From positions 1 through 37,296 of the forward strand of contig JALOOO010000023.1 in NCBI GenBank assembly GCA_025454375.1: 37,296 nucleotides of DNA. The letters run 5' to 3'. The position numbers and the translations under genes were made by a program. Below, piece after piece: positions 1 to 7,351 of this stretch. The DNA comes from Leptolyngbya sp. Prado105 (lineage in GTDB: Bacteria; Cyanobacteriota; Cyanobacteriia; Leptolyngbyales; Leptolyngbyaceae). The first letter of the stretch is position 1; each line of letters opens with the position of its first letter. The notes under the pieces are model-generated. The model worked only from the letters and a program-made list of their open reading frames with translations. It did no database searches and was not told the DNA's origin.

Positions 1-708
1 AGGAACGTCTTTTAATTGCTGGAGAATTTGCAAATCTTGTGCCATGTGCTGGATTTCATTCAGCCATAGTTCGATCACAGGTGCATCTTGTTTGGCTTTT
101 CCAATGCTGACTTCTGGCGCAAATTTTAGATTACTCACAGAGTAGACGAGAATTTTTGCGAGTGCAAGCTTTTCGTAGCGATCGCACCATTCATCCCGAT
201 GTTGTTCTAATTGATCCAGCAGAACTAACGCTTTATGTAGCGGTAATTCGCTAATTGAGTTTTTTAGGAGTAACTGCGATCGCGCTTCGTCTAGAGTGCG
301 TAACGGTTGCTCAAGATTTGCTGTGGCAAGTTCTGCCATCTGATGCGCATGATCTAGTAAACGATCGACTTCAATCTTCCAATTGATCTTCGTTGATCCG
401 GCGAACCATGCCATTGTGTTCGCTTCGACTCCGACACTGGGAATCCCTAATTTTTTGCATTCCACAACGGTCGTTCCCGTACCGCAAAAGGGATCAAGCA
501 CTCTTTGATCGCTTTGAATGGCGAAATCCTTGAGGTGTTTCTGAACTAAATGAGGCGGAAATGATAGAACAAAGCGATACCAATCATGAGCAGTACGATC
601 GTGATCTCGGATGTGATTGAGATCAGAACTGCGTCGATGGCGACGCGCTCGAATTGGATGAATCGGAAGATCGGGGAGAGTCGGCTGATAATATTCCAAC
701 GGATTCAA
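1..708 (-). CDS. DNA methyltransferase (N4/N6 type), C-terminus beyond window
   Basis: This gene has no stop inside the window and runs off the left edge. Read on the minus strand it gives about 236 residues. The SAM-binding motif I, DPFCGTGTT, lies near residue 70 and is followed by VECKKLGIPSVGVEAN, typical of N-4/N-6 DNA methylases. The catalytic (S/N/D)PPY motif would lie further on, outside the window. The frame has an upstream stop and no ATG, so I used a TTG at 706-708 reading NPLEYYQP; another TTG lies directly before it. Motif I near the N-terminus suggests the alpha or gamma motif order, but TRM11-like RNA methylases share the fold. No restriction gene is visible next to it, so it may be solitary. 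The family call is firm; start and target are not. Confidence 0.72.
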   Translation of the reverse strand, partial: MNPLEYYQPTLPDLPIHPIRARRHRRSSDLNHIRDHDRTAHDWYRFVLSFPPHLVQKHLKDFAIQSDQRVLDPFCGTGTTVVECKKLGIPSVGVEANTMAWFAGSTKINWKIEVDRLLDHAHQMAELATANLEQPLRTLDEARSQLLLKNSISELPLHKALVLLDQLEQHRDEWCDRYEKLALAKILVYSVSNLKFAPEVSIGKAKQDAPVIELWLNEIQHMAQDLQILQQLKDVP

Positions 709-808
709 CAAGCAAGCTTTAGCACTGCATTTTAGAAGAGCGATCGACTTCTGGCAAGATTTTGCTCAACTGGTACAATAACACTATGCTGCATTCGAGG
801 ACATTGCC

Positions 809-913
809 ATGACTCCCGCAGAATTAGAACTTCAAGATCTTGCCTTAATTACTGAGCAGATTGGCGGAGTCACAGGATTATCGATCGCGCAAATTGATCA
901 GATCAATCGATAA
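809..913 (+). CDS. possible 34-residue protein
   Basis: A short ORF reads MTPAELELQDLALITEQIG and onward to a TAA. A GAGG purine stretch lies eight bases before the ATG, a good ribosome binding site. The product would be acidic, probably helical, with no cysteine and no membrane segment. Its last 11 bases overlap the 3' end of sufE on the other strand, so the genes converge. I do not recognise a family. It could be a real small protein or a chance ORF; the ribosome binding site and absence of another gene in the gap are the only support. Confidence 0.35.
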   Translation: MTPAELELQDLALITEQIGGVTGLSIAQIDQINR

Positions 914-1331
914 GCGTCTGCGATTTCTGTTTCATTTTTGCCAAGATATTGTAGAAACCATTGGCGCGAGAGGGTGTGAGACTGACATCTAGCCCGGTTG
1001 CTTTAATAAAGTCGGGTGAAAGGTCAACGACTTCTTGAGGCGTTAATCCGCTCAATCCTTCGACTAAAAGTGCAACTAAGCCTTTGACTAACTGCGAATC
1101 AGAGTCGCCCTCAAATCGGACTTTTTCATCTTCTAGGTTCGCGACGACAAAGACTTGCGAGGCACAGCCAGCGACTTTGTTTTCTGGCGTTTTTTCCTCT
1201 TCTGGAAAAGCTTTGAGGCGTTGCGCTAAGGTGATCAAAAGTTCGTATTTACGTTTCGGTTCGCTCGATCGTGCGAGGCGTTGCACAATACGATCGAGTG
1301 CGGGTGGAAGTTGCATGGATGACAGTGACAT
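903..1331 (-). CDS. sufE: SufE family cysteine desulfurase activator
   Basis: SufE accepts persulfide sulfur from the cysteine desulfurase SufS and hands it to the SufBCD scaffold for cytosolic iron-sulfur cluster assembly. At 142 residues the protein matches the family's usual length. The hallmark NKVAGCASQVF stretch lies near residues 51-61 and includes the active-site cysteine that carries the persulfide. The C-terminal SPSRANGFYNILAKM is also typical. The start used is the most upstream ATG (MSLSSM); the second methionine, six codons in, is an alternative. The gene stands alone here; SufS and SufBCD are not in the window. Confidence 0.9.
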   Translation of the reverse strand: MSLSSMQLPPALDRIVQRLARSSEPKRKYELLITLAQRLKAFPEEEKTPENKVAGCASQVFVVANLEDEKVRFEGDSDSQLVKGLVALLVEGLSGLTPQEVVDLSPDFIKATGLDVSLTPSRANGFYNILAKMKQKSQTLID

Positions 1332-1379
1332 AACTCTCGACTAAGCCTTTGTTTCTCGATTGTAATATGTCCAGTCGAG

Positions 1380-1431
1380 CAAGCGCGATCCGGTTTTCTC
1401 ATGCTAATGGCAGTCGAGTCGATCGCGCTTG
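1380..1431 (-). terminator. 11-bp inverted repeat after the CAP gene
   Basis: CAAGCGCGATC at 1380-1390 is perfectly complemented by GATCGCGCTTG at 1421-1431 with a 30-base loop. It starts ten bases beyond the CAP gene stop on the minus strand and sits between that gene and sufE. No U-run follows, so it may be a processing or stability hairpin rather than a true intrinsic terminator. Confidence 0.35.
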
Positions 1432-1440
1432 ATTCCTCGA

Positions 1441-2004
1441 TTAAGAGAGTCTCATTGCAGTGCCGAAGTTCTGCGTCCAGTAACCGTTGTAGTATCCCAC
1501 ACCGATTTCTTTGAGATTGGGGTCGAGGATGTTTTGGCGATGTCCAGCACTATTCATCCAAGCCGTGACCACATCTTGAGCAGTGGGCTGTCCAAATGCG
1601 ATGTTTTCTGCGGCTCTAGAATAGTTGTAGCCTTGTGCCCTCATGCGATCCCAGGGTTGGGAGCCATCTAGACCTTGGTGGCTGAAATAGCGATTGATTG
1701 CCATATCTTGACTGTGTCTCTCAGCCGCATTGTTCAAGTTGAGATTCAGACTCAAAGGAGCGAGTCCCAGTTGTGCCCGTTGCTGATTGGTCAGGTCGAA
1801 GACCTGTTGCTCAAACACACCAAACTCTGGATTGGAAGTTGTTGAAGCCGGAGCCGTTTGCAGGGGAGCCGGACTGCTCGATTGCGGTTGAACTTGGGGA
1901 GTTGTGTTGGATCGAGTGGTGAGTCGGGTTTGAAAGCGTCCACCGAAGGCGGTCTGGTTTGCTTGCAATAATTGATTCAGTTGGTCAACTGAGCGCATAA
2001 TCAT
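1441..2004 (-). CDS. CAP (SCP-like) domain protein
   Basis: The 187-residue product has a CAP domain from about residue 65 to the end. Visible family features are the NQQRAQLGLAPL helix, putative metal or active-site residues H97, H109, E133 (in AAENIAFG) and H155 (in SAGHRQNIL), and a closing YWTQNFG strand. Bacterial CAP proteins are generally extracellular with poorly known function. Residues 32-58 are a Pro/Ser/Thr/Gln-rich linker. There is no obvious N-terminal signal peptide, which is unusual for the family. The ATG at 2004 is preceded by AAGGA at good spacing, so that start is preferred over the second methionine. It is probably monocistronic. Confidence 0.82.
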   Translation of the reverse strand: MIMRSVDQLNQLLQANQTAFGGRFQTRLTTRSNTTPQVQPQSSSPAPLQTAPASTTSNPEFGVFEQQVFDLTNQQRAQLGLAPLSLNLNLNNAAERHSQDMAINRYFSHQGLDGSQPWDRMRAQGYNYSRAAENIAFGQPTAQDVVTAWMNSAGHRQNILDPNLKEIGVGYYNGYWTQNFGTAMRLS

Positions 2005-2515
2005 GTTGATTTTCCTTGAATAACACTATGCAGAAAGCAACCTCATGCCAAAATTGACCTCGCATTGAGGTAGGGATGAGAATTGGTTTCTTGGACGATC
2101 TCCGATCGCCGTTAGACAACTGTGAAAACTTACCTGAGTCAGAAGTTCAGCAAGACTCAATATTTGGAAGGAACACAATGAAAGACCTGATCTGTAAAAT
2201 GAGCGCTCGTACAACCTTAGAGTTTGAGTGTTTATGAACCGCGTACTGAGCATCAGATTGTGATAATTATTGCGGTGGATGCACGGGGGTTAATGTAAAG
2301 GGAAAGTAAACTCTGTCTTTCGACCTATGTGCAGGTTCTAATTTTGGTACAGGGTGACTTGTGTTAATTAGAACGCTAGATTTGGTATAAATCTAAAAAA
2401 TGGAGGTTTAAGGTCAATAGTAGGTGGGACAGTTATTAAATTGGTTAAATTAAGCGATACGATCGCCCTTATTTTTCTTCATGTTCGCTTTAAATTGATA
2501 CTTCTAATAGAAAGG
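2005..2515. other. 511-bp intergenic region with two inverted repeats
   Basis: No convincing gene. GTTCTAATT (2335-2343) pairs with AATTAGAAC (2366-2374), and just after it TAGATTT (2377-2383) pairs with AAATCTA (2389-2395) around GGTAT. The second hairpin contains TGGTATAAAT, which resembles an extended -10 element on the plus strand, yet no gene follows in that direction. On the minus strand the region precedes the CAP gene, so the repeats may be control sites for it. A 19-base stretch at 2438-2456 recurs at 15667-15685 with one mismatch. Confidence 0.4.
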
Positions 2516-3670
2516 TTACTCAGCAAATCTCTCTAGAGAAACCTGATTCAACAATATATCTGCTTCGCCTTTCGCTTGAATGGCAAAGCGGCGTGCTAGG
2601 GGAGGCACGATCGCTAACGGATTGCCAAATCCAGAAAACACGTGCCATGTCTCGTGTCCTGGGATTTTGCCGACAAGGGGTAATCGATCGCCACTAAACG
2701 CGACCAAACAATGCTGCCAGGTTCCGGCGAGTGTGCCAACTTTCGGCAAAATGCGGCTGATTTTTTGTCTCAAATCTGATCCACTTTGAGCAGCATCGAT
2801 TGCAGCATTGGGATCAGTTAAAGTTCGGCTCACCTGTCCGATAATGATTCTGCCATCGCGAAACTGAACGGCTCCAGCATCCAAAATTGCAGGGGTAGGT
2901 TCTTGTCCGTATTGATCCCAGATTGCATCATTCTGGCTTGCCTTGGCTTCGAGTTGAAAACGTTCCGCTTCGGCGGGCATGATCAAAGTACTGAGCTTTA
3001 ACTCGCAGGCCGGAACTTCAATAATTTCGGCATGGGTAAAGTATTGGGCGATCGCGATTCCTGATTTTTTCAAAAACTGGCGGGTCAATCCTCCCAAACA
3101 CAGCACAATATTTGCGCCAAAAAATTCGCCTCCGGTGGTTAGAACGCTGTTTTTGAGTAGGTCTGTCACGGTTGCGATCGTATAAGTTCCCGTCGATCGC
3201 TGCATTGCTTGAATATATGCCTGGGCTGTTTTTTCAGCATCGATATGCCCATGTTTAACGGTGAATGCTCCAGCTATGCCATTTGGATTGAGCAAGGGTT
3301 CTAGCTCACAAGCAGATTCGACGTTGAGAAACTGAGGAGGCGTTGCAAAGTTTGCGTAGGCTGCGGTGAGTGTTGCAGGATCAGATTCAGGAGCAATGGT
3401 TAAAAGTAAATCAATTTCGCGGAATTCGGTGTCGGCATCTAGTTCAGCGGATAGAGTTTGATGAATTGCTTTTGCTTCGGTGCAAAGTTGTCGGGTGAGG
3501 TCAGTTGTCCCTGACCAGTAGGCAATGCCGCCGTAGCTAAACCGAGTCGCAGACGGGGGATTGGAATTGGCATCGAGTAAAAGCACAGAAAAGCCTTGCT
3601 GAGTAAACTCATAGCTTAGCGCTGCGCCTGTAATCCCTGCGCCAATCACAATCCAATCGTAGGTTTGCAT
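2516..3670 (-). CDS. FAD-dependent oxidoreductase, D-amino acid/glycine oxidase-like
   Basis: The 384-residue protein begins with an FAD-binding Rossmann signature, VIGAGITGAAL, at about residues 8-18, followed by an acidic strand end (LLLDA) that would bind the FAD ribose. A second FAD-contacting segment lies at the C-terminus (FSGFGNPLAIVPPLARRFA). This is the DAO fold, whose members oxidise amines such as glycine, sarcosine or D-amino acids with oxygen or another acceptor. The substrate cannot be read from the sequence. The start at MQTYDWIVIGAG places the Rossmann motif at the expected distance. It is followed on the same strand by the CAP gene, but the 511-bp gap argues against an operon. 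Confidence 0.82.
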   Translation of the reverse strand: MQTYDWIVIGAGITGAALSYEFTQQGFSVLLLDANSNPPSATRFSYGGIAYWSGTTDLTRQLCTEAKAIHQTLSAELDADTEFREIDLLLTIAPESDPATLTAAYANFATPPQFLNVESACELEPLLNPNGIAGAFTVKHGHIDAEKTAQAYIQAMQRSTGTYTIATVTDLLKNSVLTTGGEFFGANIVLCLGGLTRQFLKKSGIAIAQYFTHAEIIEVPACELKLSTLIMPAEAERFQLEAKASQNDAIWDQYGQEPTPAILDAGAVQFRDGRIIIGQVSRTLTDPNAAIDAAQSGSDLRQKISRILPKVGTLAGTWQHCLVAFSGDRLPLVGKIPGHETWHVFSGFGNPLAIVPPLARRFAIQAKGEADILLNQVSLERFAE

Positions 3671-3798
3671 AAATTGAGAGGGGGTGAATGTGAGGTAAGA
3701 CGCTCTAGGAGTTCAAGAATTGTAGAGTATTCTATAAACTCTAATCAACAATTGCTCCCAGCATTGTATCCCAGCACTCATGTCGTGAACTTGCTGTC

Positions 3799-4308
3799 TC
3801 ACCTGTCCAGATTTTCGCAGGTGACTCCCTCCGGGCTGATGGGTTCAATCTTCTCAGTTTTGGTATTTGCACGCCAAGCTTGGTGGATGTTTGTGTGAAA
3901 TTCAGTGTTAGATGGCTCTACGATCGCAAAAATTTCTCGATCTGGAATGCCATTTAAGCGACAAAAGGCGTAGCGAATTTTTTGCGACTGAGTAAGAATC
4001 GGGAACTCCAGTACATCCACCACTTTGCGTGGAACCGCACCCCCCTGTTGCCACGGCAGTACTCGACCTAACCACAACATTTGTGTTTGATCGTGCTGAA
4101 CAATATCTGCCCCGTACTGCCCCCCTTTGACCACCCAGCCTCCATTGTCTTGAAATCCTTGAGGCAAGTTACTTCGATAGGTGATACCAATGTAATCACG
4201 AGAGCTAGGACGAGATGCAGGAGACACTTCGCGACTCAACGCTGGAGTACTCAGAAATATTGTTCCAATCGCTGTTCCAATCAAAGAGCAAGTCAGTAAT
4301 AATTTCAT
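3799..4308 (-). CDS. exported protein of unknown function
   Basis: The reading frame opens at 4371, but the methionine at 4308 begins a clear signal peptide (MKLLLTCSLIGTAIGTIFLS, then TPALS), so I take that start and a 169-residue product. Cleavage is likely after PALS. The mature part is mixed alpha/beta in appearance, with two cysteines, in AFCRLNG and VTCENLD, that could form a disulfide. I do not recognise a family. Comparable small exported proteins are common in cyanobacteria, and the circadian COP23 family was considered but its motifs are not evident. The gene has its own region and no operon partner. Confidence 0.6.
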   Translation of the reverse strand: MKLLLTCSLIGTAIGTIFLSTPALSREVSPASRPSSRDYIGITYRSNLPQGFQDNGGWVVKGGQYGADIVQHDQTQMLWLGRVLPWQQGGAVPRKVVDVLEFPILTQSQKIRYAFCRLNGIPDREIFAIVEPSNTEFHTNIHQAWRANTKTEKIEPISPEGVTCENLDR

Positions 4309-4617
4309 GATGGCTTTCGAGGCAAAGTAACTTGTATTTGAGTGAAAATTTAGCAGGTCGCTTCCGTACAATGGGGTTACTAGAGGTCGAATTCTAAACT
4401 GGTACAGATGAAAGAAAAGCGGGTATCGCGAGTCTGTCCAAGATTTTGTGCTGGTAAGATTTGAATTATTCTCAACTAAAAGCTCAAAACCACTGTGGGA
4501 CGGGCATCTTGCTCATGCTGATTTGGGCAATGAATTTTTAGAACATTGCTGATCCGATCGCATCTTGCCGCTTAGAGTCTGTTTTGAATGAACCCATGGA
4601 TTAATAAATCCACGGGT
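4309..4617. other. 309-bp intergenic region
   Basis: This is the upstream region of the exported-protein gene and the downstream region of the acetyltransferase gene. I see no gene. The one clear structure is the long palindrome at 4586-4623. Confidence 0.4.
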
Positions 4618-4623
4618 TCATTC
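4586..4623 (-). terminator. 15-bp stem-loop overlapping the acetyltransferase stop
   Basis: GAATGAACCCATGGA (4586-4600) and TCCACGGGTTCATTC (4609-4623) pair over 15 bases with one wobble, around an AT-only eight-base loop. The acetyltransferase stop codon (TGA) lies inside the proximal arm. It could end transcription or protect the 3' end of that mRNA. There is no strong U-run on the minus strand, so it may instead be a copy of a dispersed palindrome. Confidence 0.5.
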
Positions 4624-5190
4624 GACTGCTCTTAAAGCTGTGAATTCTGAGCGTCGTTGCTTATAGAGACAATGCTCAGCGAGCGGATGATCCGGCGGAA
4701 GTTTTGGATGCAGAAAGGTTTCGGGCATCTGACGCATTTTTAAGCGCTCCATTACAGCCCGCGATCGCTGATTGTGAATGCTCGTAAAAGAGACGATTTC
4801 ATCGAAATCAAGAACTTCAAACCCAATCCGTAACGCTTCTCTCGCGGCTTCAGAAGCGTAGCCCTTACCCCAGTAAGGAAATGCTAAGCGCCAACCGACT
4901 TCTACACAGGGCGAAAAGGGAAACACAATGGCAGGTCGGTTTAATCCCACGAATCCAATAAACGATTGAGTCTGCCGCAGTTCGACCGCCCACAATCCCC
5001 ACCCTTGCTCGTGGATCTTTGTCTCGATCCAGTCTGCTAGGGCATCACTCGCATCTCGATCGAGCAGCGTTGGAAAATACTCCATCACTCGCCGATCCGC
5101 ATTCATTTGGGCAAAGGGATCGCGATCGCTCTTACGCCATTGCCTTAGCTTAAGTCGTTCTGTACTCCATTCGATGATTCTTGACCTCAC
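4618..5190 (-). CDS. GNAT family acetyltransferase, RimJ/RimL type
   Basis: The 190-residue protein opens with TERLKLRQW, the usual start of Acetyltransf_3 proteins. The acetyl-CoA binding region is marked by GWRLAFPYWGKGYASEAAREAL near residues 92-113, followed by FTSIHNQRSRAVMERL, the classic helix-and-loop near the C-terminal half of the fold. Such enzymes acetylate N-terminal amines of ribosomal proteins, or small molecules; the substrate here is unknown. The fold assignment is strong. The gene is followed by a long stem-loop that includes its stop codon. Confidence 0.85.
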   Translation of the reverse strand: MRSRIIEWSTERLKLRQWRKSDRDPFAQMNADRRVMEYFPTLLDRDASDALADWIETKIHEQGWGLWAVELRQTQSFIGFVGLNRPAIVFPFSPCVEVGWRLAFPYWGKGYASEAAREALRIGFEVLDFDEIVSFTSIHNQRSRAVMERLKMRQMPETFLHPKLPPDHPLAEHCLYKQRRSEFTALRAVE

Positions 5191-5283
5191 TTAAGGCTTT
5201 GCGATCGCGACTCCGGCCTTTTGAATAGAAGAGAGGGATAGACATTGAAAAACTCGTTCAATCAGCTTTTCAGGCTGAATGCG

Positions 5284-6084
5284 CTATTCAGCACTCGGTT
5301 TTGATCCGGTCATGCCCATAATTTCGTAACCTGCATCAACATAGATTACCTGTCCTGTAATTCCACTTGACAAATCGCTACAGAGGAAGGCTGCGGTATT
5401 TCCCACTTCGATTTGTGTCACAGTGCGGCGTAGCGGCGCAACGGCTTCAACATGGTGAATCATATCAAGAATGCCTCCGACTGCCGACGAAGCCAGTGTG
5501 CGAATCGGACCTGCTGAAATTGCATTGACTCGAATGTTGCTCTGTCCCATCTCATTCGCGAGATAGCGTACATTCATTTCTAACGCGGCTTTTGCAATTC
5601 CCATGACATTGTAGTTCGGGATTACTTTCACACCGCCCAAATAAGTCAAGGTCACAATGCTGCCGCCCTCTGTCATTAAAGGTTTTGCGGCTCCTGCTAG
5701 TTGGACGAGAGAATAGGAACTAATATCCAACGCCATCGAATAGCCAGCGCGAGACGTTCTGGAGAAGTCGCCCGACAAGTCATCTTTGCTGGCAAAGGCT
5801 AAACAATGGATCAAAATGTCCAACTTGCCCCATTTGTCCTTCACGGTATTAAACGCGCTCTCAATCTGCGCGTCATCCTGCACGTTCAGAGGCAAGAACA
5901 AGCTCGGATTGAGCGATTCGCTCAGATCAGCAACTTTCTTTTCTGCTTTGCCTGTCGCATCAGGGAGATAGGTGATGCCAATATTTGCGCCTGCTTTATG
6001 TAGCTGTTGAGCGATGCCCCATGCGATCGAGCGGTTATTAGCGATTCCCGTTACAAGTGCGTTTTTTCCAGTCAGGTCTAGCAT
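5284..6084 (-). CDS. fabI: enoyl-[acyl-carrier-protein] reductase FabI
   Basis: FabI carries out the last reduction of each fatty acid elongation cycle, turning trans-2-enoyl-ACP into acyl-ACP with NADH or NADPH. The 266-residue protein shows the FabI form of the short-chain dehydrogenase motif, TGIANNRSIAWGIA (residues 12-25), and the catalytic pair Y158 and K165 in NYNVMGIAKAALE, with Y148 ten residues earlier as expected. AGPIRTLAS and VYVDAGY-like segments (IYVDAGYEIMG) close the fold. Length and motifs match cyanobacterial FabI. The gene is divergent from holB across about 190 bp that must hold both promoters. A weak hairpin near 5262-5278 lies just after the stop. Confidence 0.96.
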   Translation of the reverse strand: MLDLTGKNALVTGIANNRSIAWGIAQQLHKAGANIGITYLPDATGKAEKKVADLSESLNPSLFLPLNVQDDAQIESAFNTVKDKWGKLDILIHCLAFASKDDLSGDFSRTSRAGYSMALDISSYSLVQLAGAAKPLMTEGGSIVTLTYLGGVKVIPNYNVMGIAKAALEMNVRYLANEMGQSNIRVNAISAGPIRTLASSAVGGILDMIHHVEAVAPLRRTVTQIEVGNTAAFLCSDLSSGITGQVIYVDAGYEIMGMTGSKPSAE

Positions 6085-6275
6085 GGTCTTCTACCGTGTA
6101 AAGCATTTACGAGGATAACAGAAAATCGATCCCCCTCGATCTGCGGTAATTTTTGCCGTTCAAGTCCGTTCAAATGACTCAACTTCTGACGCAGTGAGAC
6201 AAAATTCAATCGACAACCCGAATTCCTTTTCTTGCTTCGATTACACTGGATATCGGTCTTTCGCAATCGCTTCCC

Positions 6276-7202
6276 ATGTCAGTCTTTGCTGAGTTAGTTG
6301 GTCAATCTCAAGCTGTCGAGTTGCTAGAACGCGCGATCGCCCAAAATCGCCTCGCGCCTGCCTATCTCTTCGCAGGTTCTCCTGGCATTGGGAAAAGCCT
6401 TGCCGCAGAATGTTTCCTCGAAGTCTTGCTAAAATCTTCTCGATCTCGAATTCAGCACCGCAATCATCCCGATTTACTTTGGGTCGAACCCACTTACTTG
6501 CATCAAGGCAAACGACTTAGTGCTGCTGAAGCTGAAGCTGCTGGAGTCAAACGCAGAACGCCGCCGATGATTCGACTAGAACAGATTCGCGAAGTCAGTC
6601 AATTTCTCAGTCGTCCGCCGATGGAAGCGACTCGATCGATCATTGTGATCGAACAAGCCGAAACCATGCCCGAAGCGGCGGCAAATGCGTTACTCAAAAC
6701 ATTAGAAGAACCTGGTAGAGCCACGATTATCTTACTGGCTCCCAATGTCGAATCTGTTTTGCCTACGATCGTGTCTCGCTGCCAACGAATTCCCTTTGTG
6801 CGACTTGCTGCTGCTGCGATGACACAAGTTTTGCTCAAAACTGGACATGACGCAATCCAGCCACAAATTCTGGCTCTGGCACAAGGCAGTCCCGGAGCCG
6901 CGATCGCACATCAGCAAAAGCTCGACTCAATCGATTCAGACCTATTACGCTCAGCCATGACTCGACCCAAAAATCTCAGAGAAGCCTTGACAACAGCCAG
7001 AGCGATCGCGAAAACCCTGGATAGTGAAACCCAGCTTTGGCTGATTGACTACTTACAGCAAAGCTATTGGTCACAGGTGCAGAATGAGCGATCGCTCCAG
7101 CTTTTAGAAAAAGCAAAAGCAATGTTACTTGCCTATGTGCAGCCTCAACTTGTCTGGGAAGTAACTTGGATGCAATTGCTCGACTATCGCAATCCAGTTT
7201 GA
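6276..7202 (+). CDS. holB: DNA polymerase III delta' subunit
   Basis: Delta' is the stator of the clamp loader that places the sliding clamp on primed DNA. The 308-residue protein carries a Walker A motif, GSPGIGKS, at residues 34-41, followed by LLKTLEEPG and the TIVSRCQRIPF sensor region typical of DnaX/HolB clamp-loader proteins. The four-cysteine zinc module common between Walker A and B in many relatives is not present (LKSSRSRIQHRNHPDLL in its place). An ERAIAQNRLAPAYLFAG start is typical of HolB. The gene is divergent from fabI and about 150 bp before mqo on the same strand. Confidence 0.9.
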   Translation: MSVFAELVGQSQAVELLERAIAQNRLAPAYLFAGSPGIGKSLAAECFLEVLLKSSRSRIQHRNHPDLLWVEPTYLHQGKRLSAAEAEAAGVKRRTPPMIRLEQIREVSQFLSRPPMEATRSIIVIEQAETMPEAAANALLKTLEEPGRATIILLAPNVESVLPTIVSRCQRIPFVRLAAAAMTQVLLKTGHDAIQPQILALAQGSPGAAIAHQQKLDSIDSDLLRSAMTRPKNLREALTTARAIAKTLDSETQLWLIDYLQQSYWSQVQNERSLQLLEKAKAMLLAYVQPQLVWEVTWMQLLDYRNPV

Positions 7203-7351
7203 GAGATAAGACTCGGGGATGCCCTCAAACCCCAAAACTTGAAGGAATTAGACTCTTATGCCCTAGGTTGTGGAATCTTAACGAAGCCAAAACATATTTG
7301 GACAGGTATAAGTTAGGCTAGAGAATCTCAAAGGCATTTGGCGTTAAAAGA

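Noticed and set aside
1-708. Left-edge DNA methyltransferase as a partner in the GGCC system
   Set aside because: It is 22 kb away, of a different (amino-methyl) class, and the GGCC endonuclease already has its own methyltransferase.
2026-2253. 75-codon minus-strand frame upstream of the CAP gene
   Set aside because: Composition and sequence are unlike a protein and no ribosome binding site is seen; kept as intergenic.
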